Source of the DNA: Trochalopteron elliotii
Taxonomy: Eukaryota; Chordata; Aves; Passeriformes; Leiothrichidae
Assembly (NCBI GenBank): GCA_024734555.1
Contig: JANPWX010000009.1
Span: 2,237,728 to 2,301,727 of the forward strand
Length of the DNA: 64,000 bases
Reading direction: 5' to 3'
A program made the translations under genes and the position numbers. The notes below the pieces were generated by a model. The model was not told the DNA's origin and did not search any database. It saw only the letters and a list, made by a program, of their open reading frames with translations. This document shows, one piece after another, positions 62,286-64,000 of the stretch (positions are counted from its first letter, which is position 1; each line of letters opens with the position of its first letter).

Positions 62286-64000
62286 GCACTGAAGGAAAAG
62301 TGGGGAAGGACTTGGGAAGTCTCTGAAAGCAGAGGGCAGAGTGGGCTGCTGCGGTGCCAGGGCTTGCAGCCCCTCTGCTGCCTCTGCCGTGGGTGGCTGC
62401 ACACAAGGTGAATGGTTTTCCTCCAGAAAACTGTTCTTGGTGGTCATCTCTCAAACTCTATTGCCTGAATTGCTAAATAAACCACTGCTGGGATCATTTT
62501 ACATCTCTGCTATGATGGGGCTGGAGTCTTTTATTTGAGGCAAAGCATGAGAAAGTGTGATTAACGGTGCTATGGTTTCTGTTACATTAAAGTGACTCTT
62601 CCAATACAGTGAATTGAATAATCCCTCTGATTTTTTTTTCTTTAATTATTCCATCTATTTTCAGTAATACTTAAAATGACTTACAATAAATAGTGTACCC
62701 AAGCAAGGGTGTAATGTTTGTGTAGTGTTAGAGGAAAAAGTTTGGGTCAACACTACTACCTCTGCTGAGCTGGGATGGTATGGAAAATCAAAGCTTCTGC
62801 ATCTGCCAGAGGTAGTTCCAGCGCAGGTTTTGATCTTTCTATGTAAATTTTTAATATGTAATTGTATACAAATAGTGAAAATGTTATGTTCTGTGGCAGA
62901 CAAAATAAAAATGAGGAAAATGCCCCAAAAATGGAGAAGTGCCTTTGCCCCTTTGGTTTCCTTTTTTTTTTTTTTTTTTTTTTCCCTGAGTGGTGATTAA
63001 TTGCTTTTGCAAAGTAGAGTTTGCAACTTTGTTTGTGCTTGTTGCTGATGTGGTCACTGAGTTAATTTTGTACGCTGGTGACTTCATTCTGGAAATCATG
63101 CCTCTCTCTCTCTTTAGGGTGGATGATTTGACAATGTTTTACAATGTATAGTAAGTTACAATTTAGAGGCAAGAGCTGGATTTTTTTATCTGATCTCCTT
63201 TAGCCAGAAAGGGGTATCCATGTATCATGGGAAGATGGACTCTGAATAGGGCAGTCTGTAGCTGTGAAGCTACAAAGCAATTTTTTTAGTGAGGAAACCT
63301 AATCCTCAGTGTACTCTTTTTGTTCTTTTAATGTGCAAGTAACATGCTGGTACTACAGGGGTACAGGAAAGGAAGCCTTAAGCTGTGTTACTGCTGTGGA
63401 GCTCTTGGCATGCAAAAATCAAGGTCTGCTTTCAATTTTCCAAGGGACTGTGTCTCAAGTTTACTTTTGGTGTCTAACTCCCAGATCCTCTGTCCTCTTC
63501 AGGAAGTCCCAGGGCTGAAGGTAGGAAAGCATTTACTTCAGAATTGACACTCTCAGGTATTTATGAATGTGTAAACTGAGAAGTAGAAAAGACTATGCCA
63601 ACTGTGTCCTGGTTCCCCCTCCTGCATGTGGAGCAGGCTGTGTAATAGGTGGCAAGCAGAGAGTTTTGCAGCCACCCCAGCCCCTGTCCCTCAGCCTGAA
63701 ACACGCTGTTCTGCCAGTTGCTAAAGAAGGCTTTTCTCTGATGCCATGGGTTAAGAGTTGTTCCAATAGACTTGGAATGTGTTATGCCAGAAAGGGTCTT
63801 TGTGGGCAGAATGTGTTAATGTTCCTGTCTTGGATTGTTCTTCCTTTCTGCCCTTTGCTTCTCTTCTTTGGTAGGGTCTATATGGCTGCTCATGGTATTG
63901 TGAACTGTGTCCTAGTCCAAAAATAAACTTTATCCTATCTTCTCCAAAACTGATATTTTGGCACCTACAGTTTTGCAGGGATATGTGTGAGAGAATATCC
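62286..64000. other. Probable start of first intron
   Basis: No exon is seen downstream of the putative donor up to the window end. A T run of about 22 lies at 62962-62983. Open stretches at 62725-63000 and 63567-63926 have no recognisable product. If the first-exon model is right, this is the beginning of intron 1. Confidence 0.45.
62962..62983. repeat. Poly-T run of 22
   Basis: An uninterrupted T homopolymer. It may be the tail of a minus-strand retrocopy, but nothing recognisable adjoins it. Confidence 0.85.

Noticed and set aside
63895..63925. LTR-like 'aataaacttt' near a possible polyadenylation region
   Set aside because: A single AATAAA word in A+T-rich DNA is expected by chance, and no retroviral coding or boundary sequence is nearby.

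Overview
The window looks like vertebrate, most probably avian (perhaps songbird), nuclear DNA that is almost entirely non-coding. The bird assignment rests on three things. The only recognisable interspersed repeats are three fragments of CR1 (chicken-repeat-1) non-LTR retrotransposons. Overall repeat density is very low, with no recognisable L1, Alu or B1 type sequence. There are several A/C-rich (T/G-rich on the other strand) degenerate tracts of the kind often seen in bird DNA. No bacterial, phage or organellar gene organisation is present. There is no operon, CRISPR array or recognisable tRNA or rRNA, and nearly all open frames are the short random ones expected in A+T-rich spacer or intron sequence.

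Layout. Positions 1-3240 are non-coding with one weak exon-like segment. Positions 3241-3930 hold a CR1 fragment in minus orientation, including a 176-codon open frame for the C-terminal end of its ORF2. Positions 3931-29909 are a long stretch of apparent intron or intergenic DNA with simple repeats, two G-quadruplex-prone tracts and two segments that read like conserved non-coding elements. Positions 29910-30215 hold a second, older minus-strand CR1 3' end. Positions 30216-51057 are again non-coding, with a minus-strand exon-like segment at 31702-31901, a 60-bp polypyrimidine tract and a very C-rich tract at 41637-41671. Positions 51120-51462 hold a plus-strand CR1 fragment that lacks both ends. 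Positions 51463-61870 include an A+T-rich stretch with enhancer-like sequence around 55190-55760 and a small palindromic tandem repeat at 57486-57521.

The most functional-looking part is at 61875-62285. It is a CpG-dense segment with a CCAAT box, a GC box and a strong splice donor (after 62210), preceded by a 30-bp poly-A run. I infer the promoter and first exon of a plus-strand gene whose remaining exons lie beyond the window, or an alternative promoter inside a larger gene. I cannot name the gene. The rest is then intergenic or intronic DNA upstream of it. I found no convincing complete protein-coding gene and no evidence of a novel system.
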